Shown here one piece after another: positions 56,111 through 63,526 of a stretch of DNA of 64,000 nucleotides. The notes beneath the pieces are model-generated. The model was not told the origin of the DNA and did no database searches. It worked only from the letters and a program-made list of their open reading frames with translations. Origin of the DNA: UBA4656 sp002405525 (lineage in GTDB: Bacteria; Pseudomonadota; Gammaproteobacteria; Xanthomonadales; Ahniellaceae); NCBI GenBank assembly GCA_036723735.1, contig DAIMGT010000005.1:1-64000 (forward strand), read 5' to 3'. The position numbers and the translations under genes are program-made. The stretch's first letter is position 1, and each line of letters starts with the position of its first letter.

Positions 56111-56833
56111 ATGAGTCGTGTGCTTTGCGTGGCACTGGCCCTGGCGGGCCTGGCGGTGGCGGATCCGGTGATGGCCCAGCGCGGCAGCGGCAAACCGGTG
56201 GTGGCGGTGACCGAGTTCCGCAACGAATCTGGTGCGGCATGGTGGCGCGGCGGCGTCGGCTGGGAACTTGCCGGCATGCTGACCAACGAACTGGCGTCGA
56301 CCGGTGACTTCAAGGTCGTCGAGCGCAACAAGATCGAAGACGTGCTGTCGGAGCAGAACCTCGCCGCGTCTGGCCGGGTCGCGCCTGGGACCGGTGCCAA
56401 GATCGGCAAGTTGACCGGTGCGCAGTACCTCATCACCGGCACGGTGAGCGCCTACGAGGAAGAAACCTCGAGCACCGGCGGTGGCATCTCGTTCGGCGGT
56501 GTCTCGCTCGGTGGCAAGTCGGAGCGTGCCTACCTCGCGATCGACCTGCGCGTGATCAACGCCACCACCGGCGAGGTCGATTTCGTGCGCACGATCGAGG
56601 GCAACGCGAAGGGCGGCGGGATGAGCATCGGCCTCTACCGCGGAGGCTTCGGCGGCGCCCTGTCGCAGGAGAACAAGACCCCGGCCGGCAAAGCGATCAG
56701 GGCCGCACTGGTCGAGGCGACCGACTATCTGTCCTGCGTGATGGTGCAGCAGGATGGCTGCGAGTCCGAGTACGACGCGAAAGAGAATCGCCGCCGGGAG
56801 AAGACGCGAGGCGCGCTCGACCTCGACGACTGA
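56111..56833 (+). CDS. CsgG/HfaB-family secreted protein
   Basis: 240 residues with a signal peptide (VLCVALALAGLAVADPVMAQ) but no lipobox, unlike curli CsgG. The CsgG-like core follows: KPVVAVTEFRNESG, LAGMLTNELASTGDFKVVER, VAPGTGAKIGKLTGAQYLITGTVSAYEE, LAIDLRVINATTGEVDFVRTIEG (cited in part). A highly charged tail ends it (KENRRREKTRGALDLDD). No csgA/B/E/F genes are near, so a curlin export role is not supported; stand-alone members are of unknown function. ATG 56111 has GAGGGG upstream; ATG 56105 is the alternative. Confidence 0.84.
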   Translation: MSRVLCVALALAGLAVADPVMAQRGSGKPVVAVTEFRNESGAAWWRGGVGWELAGMLTNELASTGDFKVVERNKIEDVLSEQNLAASGRVAPGTGAKIGKLTGAQYLITGTVSAYEEETSSTGGGISFGGVSLGGKSERAYLAIDLRVINATTGEVDFVRTIEGNAKGGGMSIGLYRGGFGGALSQENKTPAGKAIRAALVEATDYLSCVMVQQDGCESEYDAKENRRREKTRGALDLDD

Positions 56834-56838
56834 CAGTC

Positions 56839-57105
56839 TGAGAAAAAGCACAGCTTCTCAGGCCGGCCACGGATGGCCCGCGTGCGGGTCATGCACGCAA
56901 GGGCATCACCCGCGGGAGCGGGAGCGAGTCCGGACCTGCGCCGGACTCGCNNNNNNNNNNCCTCCCCGCCGCCCTCCCTGTGTCGCCCCGGGGGCGTTTA
57001 CTCCTCTTATGCCCATCCCCCGCTGTGGGTTGCGTCCGCCCTCCCTTCCCCCCCCCCCGCGACTGGAAAAACCCACGGGCTGCGGTTTTTTCACAGCCTC
57101 TGAGA
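56839..57105 (+). repeat. multi-hairpin interspersed repeat, copy D, interrupted by an assembly gap
   Basis: It starts TGAGAAAAAGCACAGCTTCTCA six bases after the CsgG-like stop, continues GGCCGGCCACGGATGGCC, CATGCACGCAAGGGCATC, GCGAGTCCGGACCTGCGCCGGACTCGC, then breaks at the N10 gap. After about 98 bases of unrelated sequence it resumes CGCGACTGGAAAAACCCACGGGCTGCGG and TTTTTTCACAGCCTCTGAGAGG. The two halves join exactly as in intact copies. Confidence 0.82.
56951..56960. other. assembly gap (10 N) followed by anomalous sequence
   Basis: Ten N lie within repeat copy D. Bases 56961-57058 are unlike any other copy and include a 13-base C run and CT-rich low-complexity sequence. The likely explanation is a misjoin or unresolved read end at a multicopy repeat, not biology. 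Confidence 0.8.
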
Positions 57106-57178
57106 GGGAGACCCCGCAATAAGCATTCGTCGGCATACTGCGCGCACGCCCAACAGCGCGAGATGGTCGCTGGGAGCC

Positions 57179-58284
57179 GTGCGGAAGCGAGTCGGACGGA
57201 AGCCTTCCCTCGATCCGGTGGATGTTCGCGCTTTGGAGTCGATCGTCGCCGAACGGACTCATGCGTCGCTTGGCGAGATCACGCGCGAACTGCAGGTGCG
57301 TTGCGATGTGCGGGTCTGTGACGCCACCGTTCGCAAGGCGTTGCGCGGTGCTGGCGTTGTGCGTTCCACGCCGGCCAGAGGACCCGCGCCGAGCCGCCGA
57401 GGCCTCCGTCGCCAAGCGCTACGGATACCCCAACCCGCATCGTCGCAAGAGCGCAGGCGGCGGCATGGAGACCGACCTGATCGAAGCCGAGTGGGCCCTG
57501 GTATCCGATCTGTTCGATCAGCGTGGGAAACGCGGCAGACCGGCGGACCACAATCGCAAGTTGATGGTCGACGCCTGCTGCTACGTCGTGCGCACAGGCT
57601 GTGCGTGGCGCCTGCTGCCGAGGAACTTCCCGCCTTGGCTGGCGGTTTACAGGTTCTACAAGCACTGCGCTGAAGCCAATCGCTTTGAAGCCATGCACGA
57701 CCGGTTGCGCAAGCAGTGGCGCGAACGCGTCGGCAAGGCGCCCGAACCCACGGCCGCCATCATCGACGCGCAAAGCACCCGCAGCACGGCGCAGGGCGGC
57801 ATGGTGGGATTCGATACCGGCAAGAGGGTCAAGGGCCGCAAGCGTCATCTGGTGGTTGATGCGCTCGGGCTGCTCATCGCGATCACCCTCACCGCCGCGA
57901 GCATCCAGGACCGCGATGCCTCACCTGAGGTGGTGGGCCGCGCCGTCGTGAAAGCCCCCGGCCTGGCAAAACTCTACGCAGACGCCGCGTATGCGGGTCG
58001 CTGTGCGCAGGCCGTCGAGTCCGCTCATCCGAATCTCAAGGCCGAGATCGTCTGCCATCCCGCTAAGCGCAGCACGGGCACCCCACACGACTCACAGTTT
58101 TCCCTGTGGCCCACTCAACCCTCGCCCGGCTTCGTCGTTCAAGCCAAGCGCTGGGCTGTCGAACGGAGACACGCATGGAACGAGTGTGCCAGACGCCTCA
58201 TCGCCCAACCATGATCGTTCCGATTGGGCGCCTTTGGCGTGGGTCTGGCTCGTTGACGCGCGCATCCACTCGCCACACGATTAG
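57179..58284 (+). mobile_element. degenerate IS5-type insertion sequence (transposase in three frames)
   Basis: From GTG 57179 one frame encodes a winged-helix segment (RKRVGRKPSLDPVDVRALES, THASLGEITRELQVRC, ATVRKALRGAGVV), of the kind also found at the N-terminus of IS630-type transposases. A +1 shift near 57365-57400 moves to the main frame (about 57380-58214) with VAKRYGYPNPHRRK, WALVSDLF, RTGCAWRLLPRNFPPW and the DDE residues: IIDAQSTRS (D), LYADAAYAG (D), WAVERRHAWNE (E). A second +1 shift near 58208 (one extra A) leads to HDRSDWAPLAWVWLVDARIH and a stop at 58284. Full-length relatives are single proteins in my recollection, so this copy looks inactivated, though programmed frameshifting cannot be excluded. 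Terminal inverted repeats were not found. Confidence 0.82.
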
Positions 58285-58288
58285 CCTA

Positions 58289-58556
58289 GGGAGCCTCTGA
58301 ACAAGGATCCGCACCCGCGCCGGAGGTTCCGCGCCGGCCAGCAAGGCGCGCGTTGCCGGGCGCGGTGGTTCAGCGCGCAAGACGCGCAACGAGGCTGGAT
58401 GGCCGCACAATCCCGCCCCTGCGGGTTGCTTCTGTGCGCGCCCGCGCCCGGATTGGCCGCCTTGGCCGTGGAACGACCACGCCCCGGCGTGGCGCCCGCT
58501 TTGGTGCGGACGCGCACAGGAACGACGCGGGTGTGGATCCTTGTTCAGAGGCTCCC
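58289..58556. mobile_element. MITE-like element with 31-bp terminal inverted repeats
   Basis: The left arm GGGAGCCTCTGAACAAGGAT... (58289-58319) and the right arm (58526-58556) are inverted repeats of 31 bases with a single mismatch; one further outer pair (A/T) extends them. The 206 bases between encode nothing recognisable. Insertion-sequence-like ends with a non-coding core are the definition of a MITE. It lies directly beside the damaged transposase and about 100 bases from the rluB stop. No clear target-site duplication is visible. Confidence 0.72.
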
Positions 58557-58660
58557 TTGCAATTCATTTGGGAAACACCCGCTGAGACCGCTGCCACGAC
58601 GTAAGGGCGTCCGCAGGGCGATCGTCGCGCCGCGGCCGTCGCCGTGGTCTGCCGGGGGCA

Positions 58661-60270
58661 TCAGACGCGCGGCGTGCCGCGTCCCCGGGGGCCGCGGCCA
58701 CCACCACCCGGTCCGCGATTGCCACCGCCCGGCCCGTGATTGCCACTGCCAGGTCCGCGATTGCCGCCACCCGGTCCGCGATTGCCGCCNNNNNNNNNNN
58801 NNNNNNNNNNNNNNNNNNNNNNNNNNNNNNNNNNNNNNNNNNNNNNNNNNNNNNNNNNNNNNNNNNNNNNNNNNNNNNNNNNNNNNNNNCGTGATTGCCA
58901 CTGCCAGGTCCGCGATTGCCGCCACCCGGTCCGCGATTGCCGCCGCCAGGCCCACGGTTGCCGCTCTGCGGCCCCCGCTTGCCCGGCGGCCGGGGGCGCG
59001 CGCCATCCTGACGCCGGTCGCTGTGCGGAGACCCCTGAGGGCCGCCCTCGTCACGCCGTGCGTAGGCATGGTCGGACGGAAAACCGAACGGCATTGCCGA
59101 CTGCGATCCGCGCCCGCCGGGGCGCTTGCGTTTGCGAGGCTGACTCGCCCCGGGCGCACCGCCGGGACCACCCGGCGACCAGGTTCGAATGGCGGCCGGA
59201 TTGGCGTCGTTCCACGCCGTGCCGGGCGCACCGGCGCCACCACGCCCGCGGCGCGCTCCGGCGGCGCCGGCCTTCTTGCCGCGACGCTTGCCCGGGCGCT
59301 GGCTGGCGCGGTCGTCGCGCAAGTGGTCGAAGGCGCGCAGTTCGCGTGCCTCCGCCTCGCCGTGGATGTCGAAACTGCTGCGCGCGCGGCCCGCCGGCTT
59401 GAACTCCTGCGCCGACTTCGCGGCCCGCCGCACGCCGATCACCGATTTAAGCGTCAGGGTCTGCGGCGCCTCGGCGAGGTCGACCGATGCGCGCAGGGCG
59501 CGGTACTGCTCCGCCGTCAGCGCGCGCCAGTGGCCGCGCCGCAACTCGCGCGGAAGTTCCACGCTGCCGTAGCGAATGCGCTTGAGGCGGCTGACCTGGA
59601 CGCCCTGCGACTCCCACAGCCTTCGGACCTCGCGATTGCGTCCCTCGCGCAGGGTCACGCGCAGCCACGAGTGGCTTTCGCCGAGGTTGATCACCGCGAC
59701 CTGGTCGAATCGCGCCGGTCCGTCATCGAGTTCGACCCCTTCGCGCAGCCGCGCGAGCATGGCCTCGTCGACCGGGCCGTGGATGCGGCACACGTACTCG
59801 CGCTCCACCTCTCCGCTGGGATGCATCAGCGCGTTGGCCAGTTCGCCGTCGGTGGTCAGCAACAGCAGGCCGGTGGTGTTGATGTCGAGGCGACCGACCG
59901 AAACCCAGCGCGCGGTCTTCAGGCGCGGCAGGTTCTCGAACACGGTGGGACGACCCTCCGGGTCGTCGGTGGTGGTCACCTCGCCCTCGGGCTTGTGGTA
60001 GACCAGCACCTGCGCCTCCTCGGGCTCGGCGGCGACGGCGATGTAGGCCTTGCCGTCGATCTCGACACGGTCGCCACTGCGCACCGATCCACCCAGTTCG
60101 GCCGCCACGCCGTTGACGCGCACCTCGCCGGCCTCGATGCGCTCCTCCAGCGCGCGGCGCGAGCCGAGCCCGGCGTTCGCGAGGACCTTCTGCAGCCGCT
60201 CCTCGATGCCTCCCGCGGAGCGCGCGTCGCGCTTGAGCGACAGCAGGGAGCGATTGGCGGGCGTGTTCAT
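58661..60270 (-). CDS. rluB: 23S rRNA pseudouridine synthase RluB with a Gly/Asn/Arg repeat tail (contains assembly gap)
   Basis: An S4 domain (about 22-80, EERLQKVLANAGLGSRRALE) and a pseudouridine synthase domain with catalytic Asp in VGRLDINTTGLLLLTTDG and LREGRNREVRRLWES identify RluB, which modifies U2605 of 23S rRNA. After about residue 280 comes a long basic disordered tail ending in heptapeptide repeats GNRGPGG / GNHGPGS. A 100-N gap (58790-58889) interrupts these. Beyond the gap the original frame continues as the same repeats and stops at 58661 (...GRGTPRV). Reading straight through the Ns gives a false frame to 58564, because 100 is not a multiple of three. Its ATG overlaps the scpB stop (ATGA). 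Confidence 0.9.
58699..58966 (-). repeat. 21-bp tandem repeats in rluB, broken by the gap
   Basis: On the coding strand the unit is close to GGCAATCGCGGACCGGGCGGT, encoding Gly-Asn-Arg-Gly-Pro-Gly-Gly. About four units are visible before 58790 and about three and a half after 58889 (plus-strand positions). The copy number across the gap is unknown. Arg/His and Gly/Ser swaps distinguish units. Confidence 0.85.
58790..58889. other. assembly gap of 100 N inside the rluB repeat tract
   Basis: Exactly 100 N, a conventional placeholder for a gap of unknown size. Identical 21-bp repeats on both sides explain why the assembly failed here. Confidence 0.95.
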
Positions 60271-61028
60271 GCGGAACTTCCGGTGATTTGCGTGGCGTCG
60301 GTGCCGGTCGCGCCGGGCACCGGTTCGACGGCCGTCACCGTGGCGGCGGAGTGCGCAGTGGGGTCGGTCGTGGCGGCTGCGACATCGGCGGTTTCGTCGG
60401 TCGCGGATTCATCGGCCGCTCCTCGCCCAGTGCCGTGCAGCGGCGGCAGCACACGCTCGGCGTCGGGCAGCGGCAGCTGCGGGTCGAAGTCCTCGAGGTC
60501 GCGGATCGCCGCCAGCGGCGGCAACTCGTCGAGGCTCTTGAGGTTGAAATGGTCGAGGAACTGGCGCGTCGTGCCGAGCAGCGCCGGACGGCCCGGTACG
60601 TCGCGGTGGCCGACCACGCGCACCCAATCGCGCTCCTCCAGTGTGCGGATGATGCTGCTGGACACCACCACGCCGCGGATCTGCTCGATTTCGGCGCGCG
60701 TGATCGGCTGCCGGTAGGCGATCAGCGCCAGCGTCTCCAGCAGGGCGCGGGAGTATCGGGTCTGGCGTTCGGTCCACATCCGCGCCACCCATGGGTGGAC
60801 GTCCTGCCGGACCTGGTAGCGGAATCCGCTGGCGACCTCGACCAACGCTACACCGCGTCCCCCGCATTCCGACTGCAGGTCCTGCAGCGCCTGCGCGATG
60901 GCCTCCGATCCGACCGGTTCGGCGTCGGAGAACAGTGCGGCAAGCTGCGCCGGCGAGAGCGGCTGACCTGCCGCGAGCAGTGCGGCTTCGACGATGCGCT
61001 TGACGAGCTGCGGGTCCATGAGCCTCAT
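60267..61028 (-). CDS. scpB: ScpB, segregation and condensation protein B
   Basis: 253 residues. Two winged-helix domains: VKRIVEAALLAAGQPLSPAQLAALF and RYSRALLETLALIAYRQPITRAEIEQIRGV (in part), then VVGHRDVPGRPALLGTTRQFLDHFNLKSLDELPP, the kleisin-binding family core. The last 60 residues are a low-complexity Thr/Ala/Asp tail. With ScpA and SMC it forms the condensin complex that organises the chromosome for segregation. ATGA overlaps with scpA upstream and rluB downstream show tight coupling. Confidence 0.95.
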   Translation of the reverse strand: MRLMDPQLVKRIVEAALLAAGQPLSPAQLAALFSDAEPVGSEAIAQALQDLQSECGGRGVALVEVASGFRYQVRQDVHPWVARMWTERQTRYSRALLETLALIAYRQPITRAEIEQIRGVVVSSSIIRTLEERDWVRVVGHRDVPGRPALLGTTRQFLDHFNLKSLDELPPLAAIRDLEDFDPQLPLPDAERVLPPLHGTGRGAADESATDETADVAAATTDPTAHSAATVTAVEPVPGATGTDATQITGSSA

Positions 61029-61879
61029 GATTCTTCGGCGACGACGAGCGCGCGCAGGTAAATCGGCGCCAGCGGCTCGCTCTGCACGATGTCCAGCAGG
61101 CGCTCCTTCGCGAGCTCAAGGATCGAAAGGAACGTGACCACCACGCCCATGCGGCCCTCCTCGGCGCGGAACAGCGACACGAATTCGTGGAAGCGACCGT
61201 CACCGAGCGCGGCCAGCACCTCGCTCATGCGCTGGCGCACCGATAAGGCCTGCCGCGAGACAGTGTGGTGGCCGGACAGGTCCGCTCGATGCATCACGTC
61301 CTTGAGCGCCAGCAGCAGTTCGCGCAGGTCCACCGGAGGCGGGATACGAATCACGTTGCGGTCCGGGACCTCGGCGCGGGCGGGCGCGAGATCCCGCTCC
61401 ATCCGAGGCAGCGCGTCGAGGTCCTCGGCGGCTTTCTTGTAACGCTCGTACTCCTGCAGTCGCCGGATCAGTTCCGCGCGCGGATCGTCCTCAGCGCCCT
61501 CAGCCGCAGGGGGGCGGGGCAGCAGCAGGCGCGACTTGATCTCGGCCAGGATCGCGGCCATCACCAGGTATTCGGCGGCCAACTCGAGCCGCAGGTCCTG
61601 CATCAGTCCGATGTACTCCATGTATTGCCGGGTGATCTCGGCCACCGGAATGTCGAGGATATCGAGGTTCTGGCGGCGAATCAGGTAGAGCAGCAGGTCA
61701 AGCGGTCCCTCGAAGGCCTCGAGGAATACCTCCAGTGCGTCCGGAGGGATGTAGAGATCCTGCGGCATCTGCAGGAACGGCTGACCTCTGACGATGGCCA
61801 GCGGCATCTCCTGCTGCTGCGGCGGACGCGGCGGCGCGAAGGCGGGTGCCGCCTGCATTTCGGCCGGTTCGGTGCTCAT
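61025..61879 (-). CDS. scpA: ScpA, segregation and condensation protein A
   Basis: 284-residue kleisin. A 50-residue Pro/Gln-rich N-terminal extension precedes the core FLEAFEGPLDLLLYLIRRQNLDILDIPVAEITRQY (in part), ELAAEYLVMAAILAEIKSRLLLP, and a C-terminal winged helix with VVVTFLSILELAKERLLDIVQ. It links the two SMC heads and binds ScpB. MSTEPAEMQA at ATG 61879 is chosen; the open frame further upstream is compositionally unlike protein. First gene of scpA-scpB-rluB. Confidence 0.95.
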   Translation of the reverse strand: MSTEPAEMQAAPAFAPPRPPQQQEMPLAIVRGQPFLQMPQDLYIPPDALEVFLEAFEGPLDLLLYLIRRQNLDILDIPVAEITRQYMEYIGLMQDLRLELAAEYLVMAAILAEIKSRLLLPRPPAAEGAEDDPRAELIRRLQEYERYKKAAEDLDALPRMERDLAPARAEVPDRNVIRIPPPVDLRELLLALKDVMHRADLSGHHTVSRQALSVRQRMSEVLAALGDGRFHEFVSLFRAEEGRMGVVVTFLSILELAKERLLDIVQSEPLAPIYLRALVVAEES

Positions 61880-62269
61880 TGGCGGATGCGCATGGTGCGC
61901 GGTCTTGGTGGGCGTGGCGTTGCAGGCTGGACGCCGTCCGGACGGGACCGGCGGCACGAGCGAAAAACACGGCCGGCGTACCGGTGGCCTGTCCTTCGGT
62001 GGATGTCCGGGCTGACGGCGGTCGAGGCGGCGAGTGAAAGCCCGTTGCCTGTCGGCCCGCAGCCGCCCAACGTCCGTCGCGGCGTTCAGACCCGCCTGGG
62101 GCGCGCGCTCCGTCGGGAGGCGGCGCGCGATCGGACGTGAGGAGACTAGCCGCAAATGGCGCGCCGCGTCCAGTCCGGGGGCGGGCCTCGGAACGACGCA
62201 TGGTGACGCGAGCGGGCCGCACCCCGCGAGGCGCTGGTGGCTGGCCGCGCGCTGGCCTAGGATGCCCGC
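61880..62269. other. divergent intergenic region between scpA and the YciI gene
   Basis: 390 bases without a supported gene. It must hold the scpA promoter (minus strand) and that of the YciI-like gene (plus strand). Open frames here are Arg/Pro-rich and lack starts or motifs. No prominent hairpin was noted. Confidence 0.4.
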
Positions 62270-62566
62270 GTGTACTACGCGATCCTTGGATTCGACGGCC
62301 ACGACGTGCTGCCCTTGCGGCGCGAACTGCGGCCGGCCCATCTGCTGCGTGTCGAGGCGCTGCGCAGCGCCGGACGGGTCCTGACCGCGGGTCCGATGCC
62401 GGCGATCGACGCGCCCGATCCGGGGCCTGCCGGTTTCATCGGCAGCCTCCTGGTGATCGACTTTTCTTCGAAGGAAGAGGCGCTCGCATGGGCGGCCGCC
62501 GATCCCTACCGCATCGGCGGGGTTTGGGTGCGGATCGAGGTTCACCCGTTCATTCGCGTGTTCTGA
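62270..62566 (+). CDS. YciI-family protein
   Basis: 98 residues of the YCII/dimeric ferredoxin-like fold. MYYAILGFDGHDVLPLRREL (with RPAHLLRVEAL) contains the conserved H of the D-x-x...R-x-x-H-L region, then AGPMPAIDAPDPGPAGFIGSLLVIDFSS and ALAWAAADPYRIGGVWVRIEVHPF, matching the A-x-x-DP(Y/F) motif. E. coli YciI is of unknown function. GTG 62270 is the start. It stands 115 bases before the response regulator on the same strand. Confidence 0.88.
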   Translation: MYYAILGFDGHDVLPLRRELRPAHLLRVEALRSAGRVLTAGPMPAIDAPDPGPAGFIGSLLVIDFSSKEEALAWAAADPYRIGGVWVRIEVHPFIRVF

Positions 62567-62680
62567 GTCCATTGGCTCGTTCCATGCCGGCACGCCAGGC
62601 CGCCTGCGGGCTTGCAGCCGGCGGCCCTTGGGCTACCATCGCTGGGCGTGCCGGGGAGCGCGCCAGGCAGGGGATTGCCG

Positions 62681-63316
62681 ATGATTCGCATTGTGCTGGT
62701 CGACGACCACGAGCTGGTCCGCACGGGTTTCCGCCACATCCTGGCCCGCGAGGCCGATCTGGAGGTGGTGGGAGAGGCGGCGTCCGGAGAGGACGGCATC
62801 GCGCTGGTGCGACGGATCAAGCCGGAAGTGGTCCTCATGGACCTTTACCTGCCCGGCATGAGTGGCCTCGAGGCGATCGAACGCATCGTTCGCGGAGACA
62901 CGAGCACGCGCGTCATCGCGGTGAGCGCGCAGGACGAGCAGCCGTTCCCGCGTCGAGCGCTGGACGCCGGGGCCAGCGGCTACCTGAGCAAGGCCTGCCC
63001 TGCGGGGGAACTGGTTCGCGCGGTGCGCGACGTGGCGCGAGGCGGGCGCTATCTCAGCGCGGATGTCGCACGCGAGGTCGCTCTGTCCAGCATGCCGGGA
63101 AGCGACCGCTCGCCGTTCGAGTCGCTGTCGACCCGCGAACTCGAGGTCGCCCTGCAGCTCGCCCGCGGCGGCGACCTGCAGGGCATCGCGCGCCTGCTCA
63201 GCCTCAGTCCGAAGACGGTAGCGACGTACAAGTATCGCCTGTACGACAAGCTGGGCGTCGACACCGAGGTCGCGCTTGCGCGACTGGCCCAACGGTTTGG
63301 ACTCCCGGTGGACTGA
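62681..63316 (+). CDS. LuxR-type response regulator (UvrY/GacA-like)
   Basis: 211 residues. A receiver domain (MIRIVLVDDHELVRTGFRHI, acidic Asp8/Asp9, phospho-acceptor Asp54 in LMDLYLPGMSG, signalling Ser/Lys in AVSAQ and YLSKAC) is joined to a LuxR helix-turn-helix (STRELEVALQLARGGDLQGIARLLSLSPKTVATYKYRLYDKLGV, in part). The layout and length match GacA/UvrY, which activate small regulatory RNAs, but BarA-like partners or csr RNAs are not seen here. Note Lys105 is followed by Ala-Cys instead of the usual Gly. ATG 62681 has AGGGGA upstream. Confidence 0.9.
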   Translation: MIRIVLVDDHELVRTGFRHILAREADLEVVGEAASGEDGIALVRRIKPEVVLMDLYLPGMSGLEAIERIVRGDTSTRVIAVSAQDEQPFPRRALDAGASGYLSKACPAGELVRAVRDVARGGRYLSADVAREVALSSMPGSDRSPFESLSTRELEVALQLARGGDLQGIARLLSLSPKTVATYKYRLYDKLGVDTEVALARLAQRFGLPVD

Positions 63317-63526
63317 AGGATATCCCGAGCGTTCCGGCGCAGCGTGCGCCGATCGGCCGAGCGTCCCCATGGGGCCAACGGCAGCGCGTCCTACCCTCGT
63401 CCCGTGCAGCGTGGACGGCCTTGCTTTCCGAACGCGTGGCAGCCGCCTGAGACGGATTCGCTCGGTCGCTTCGCGAACTCGCGATCGCGGCGGCGCGCAG
63501 TTTCTGCCGCCGCGTCGCACAGTGGC

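Noticed and set aside
58564..58660. Extended RluB C-terminus through the N gap to 58564
   Set aside because: It depends on the arbitrary length of the N tract; the repeat frame on the far side of the gap stops at 58661.
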